Shown here piece by piece: positions 62,211 through 64,000 of a stretch of DNA of 64,000 nt; position 1 is the stretch's first letter, and every line of letters begins with the position of its first letter. A model generated the notes under the pieces. The model ran no database searches, had not been told where the DNA came from, and worked only from the letters and a program-made list of their open reading frames with translations. A program made the position numbers and the translations under genes. The stretch spans positions 2,756,001 to 2,820,000 of the forward strand of contig NZ_NGLE02000001.1 of NCBI RefSeq assembly GCF_002140715.2. Direction: 5' to 3'. This DNA comes from Enterococcus sp. 4G2_DIV0659. GTDB taxonomy: Bacteria > Bacillota > Bacilli > Lactobacillales > Enterococcaceae.

Positions 62211-62695
62211 CGATCAGTTATTTAGCGTTGGGTAGCAACTTAGGCGAACGCTTAGAGACTTTGCAAAAAGCGGTCGAATTGTTAGAACAAGACAAAAAAA
62301 TTCAAGTGTTAGAAAAATCAAAACTATATGAAACATTACCTTATGGAGATGTTCCTCAAGAAAATTACTATAATGCTGTGATCAAAATCAACACAACCTA
62401 TGAACCGATTCAGTTGTTAGACAAAACGCAGGAAATCGAAAAAGTCTTGGGTAGAGAGCGACTGATTCATTGGGGCCCACGAACATTAGATATTGATATT
62501 TTACTGATGGGAGATAGAACAATTGCAACAGATCGTTTATCTATTCCGCATAAAGAAATGCTAAAACGCTCCTTCGTATTAATTCCTTTAAAAGATGTTT
62601 ATTCGGATTCGATTTTTAAAGGAAAATCTTTGGATGAGTGGATTACAAGTACAGGAAATCAAGCAGAAGTTTGGCTCAATAGGGAAAGTTGGTAA
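62207..62695 (+). CDS. folK: 2-amino-4-hydroxy-6-hydroxymethyldihydropteridine pyrophosphokinase
   Basis: Transfers pyrophosphate from ATP to hydroxymethyl-dihydropterin. The 162 residues show LGSNLGERLETLQKAVELL at the N-terminus and the HPPK signature WGPRTLDIDILLMGD near 91-105 with the magnesium-binding Asp pair. It overlaps folB and is followed four bases later by folE. Confidence 0.94.
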   Translation: MTISYLALGSNLGERLETLQKAVELLEQDKKIQVLEKSKLYETLPYGDVPQENYYNAVIKINTTYEPIQLLDKTQEIEKVLGRERLIHWGPRTLDIDILLMGDRTIATDRLSIPHKEMLKRSFVLIPLKDVYSDSIFKGKSLDEWITSTGNQAEVWLNRESW

Positions 62696-62699
62696 GAAG

Positions 62700-63266
62700 A
62701 TGGATGAAAAACAACTAGTAGTAATTGAAGAGGCGGTAAAACAAATATTAGAGGCTATCGGTGAAGATCCTAATCGAGCAGGTGTCAAAAATACACCAAC
62801 TCGTGTAGCCAAAATGTACAAAGAAGTTTTTGCTTCATTAAGAGAACCAGAATTTAATGATTATGCCTTGTTTGATAGTTTGAATGAAGATGACATGGTG
62901 CTTGTTAAAGATATTCAATTTTATTCAATGTGTGAACATCATTTGTTACCATTTTATGGAAAAGTACATGTTGCTTACGTTCCTGATGAAAAGAAAGTTT
63001 TAGGTCTAAGCAAACTGCCGCGTTTGGTAGAATATTGTGCGAAACGACCAAGTGTTCAAGAAGATTTAACCATTATGATTGCCAATAAACTGGTGGAACA
63101 TGTTCCTGTAAAAGGTGTAGCGGTAGCCATTGAAGCAGAACATATGTGTATGACGATGCGGGGAGTAAAATCGCCTAATAGTTTAACGAAAACCTTTCAC
63201 TATCAAGGGATTTTTAAGACGGATCGTGAGCAGAAAGAAGACTTTTTACGAGCGATTGAAGCATAA
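62700..63266 (+). CDS. folE: GTP cyclohydrolase I
   Basis: First folate enzyme; converts GTP to dihydroneopterin triphosphate. The ATG at 62700 follows GGTAAGAAG and gives 188 residues. Zinc ligands are in SMCEHHLLPF (Cys and His) and the later EAEHMCMTMRG. The frame is open further upstream inside folK, but the family start is here. Confidence 0.95.
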   Translation: MDEKQLVVIEEAVKQILEAIGEDPNRAGVKNTPTRVAKMYKEVFASLREPEFNDYALFDSLNEDDMVLVKDIQFYSMCEHHLLPFYGKVHVAYVPDEKKVLGLSKLPRLVEYCAKRPSVQEDLTIMIANKLVEHVPVKGVAVAIEAEHMCMTMRGVKSPNSLTKTFHYQGIFKTDREQKEDFLRAIEA

Positions 63267-63278
63267 GGAATGAGTAAA

Positions 63279-64000
<722 letters not shown>

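Overview
The window looks like a chromosomal segment of an Enterococcus in the broad E. faecalis group. It is AT-rich and Gram-positive. The supporting markers are a cydABDC block followed by polyprenyl-diphosphate synthase, menA and a type II NADH dehydrogenase (an order I recall from E. faecalis), WxL-type surface proteins, an ascorbate (ula) operon, comG-ytxK-ackA, rarA with a 6S RNA, and relA-dtd. The species cannot be fixed from the sequence alone.

Layout. 1-9.6 kb is a respiratory block: cytochrome bd, its CydDC exporter, demethylmenaquinone genes and NDH-2, which together make a complete NADH-to-oxygen chain. 9.5-13.8 kb holds a T-box leader with a probable tyrosine specifier and an NhaC-family transporter, then an FtsK/SpoIIIE translocase. 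14.0-16.6 kb has an orphan GntR regulator and a tyrosine integrase flanked on both sides by the same pair of 12-nt-spaced CCGTCA repeats. 16.6-28.3 kb is an accessory surface-protein region: an atypical response regulator, a large SpaA/MucBP/WxL adhesin, a small YPNTG-anchored protein, a WxL protein, a DUF916/DUF3324 protein, a very basic membrane protein and a signal-peptidase-like protein that has lost both catalytic residues; then secreted PA14 and SdrD-B-like proteins. 28.4-32.5 kb has a BceAB-like ABC transporter, rlmN and a 121-bp tandem repeat that copies the rlmN 3' end. 32.6-41.4 kb has a LysR regulator, a DeoR regulator, an unknown membrane protein and the complete ulaG-C-A-B-D-E-F ascorbate operon. 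41.5-47.2 kb has an APC permease and the comG operon. 47.3-64 kb is mostly housekeeping: ytxK, ackA, uspA, 6S RNA, rarA, mpg, prmA, rsmE, relA, dtd, a carnitine-acyltransferase-like gene, a Zur-box-linked ZinT lipoprotein and a folate cluster cut by the window end in folP.

Four genes (APC permease, comGB, comGD, acyltransferase) are each broken by one missing base. Three breaks lie in T-runs and the fourth can also be explained by a short homopolymer. This is either a homopolymer sequencing artefact or real decay.

The most unusual content is the WxL locus with its signal-peptidase pseudoenzyme. Catalytically dead signal-peptidase homologues are known as assembly factors in some streptococcal pilus loci, so a similar non-proteolytic role in WxL surface assembly is a reasonable hypothesis.
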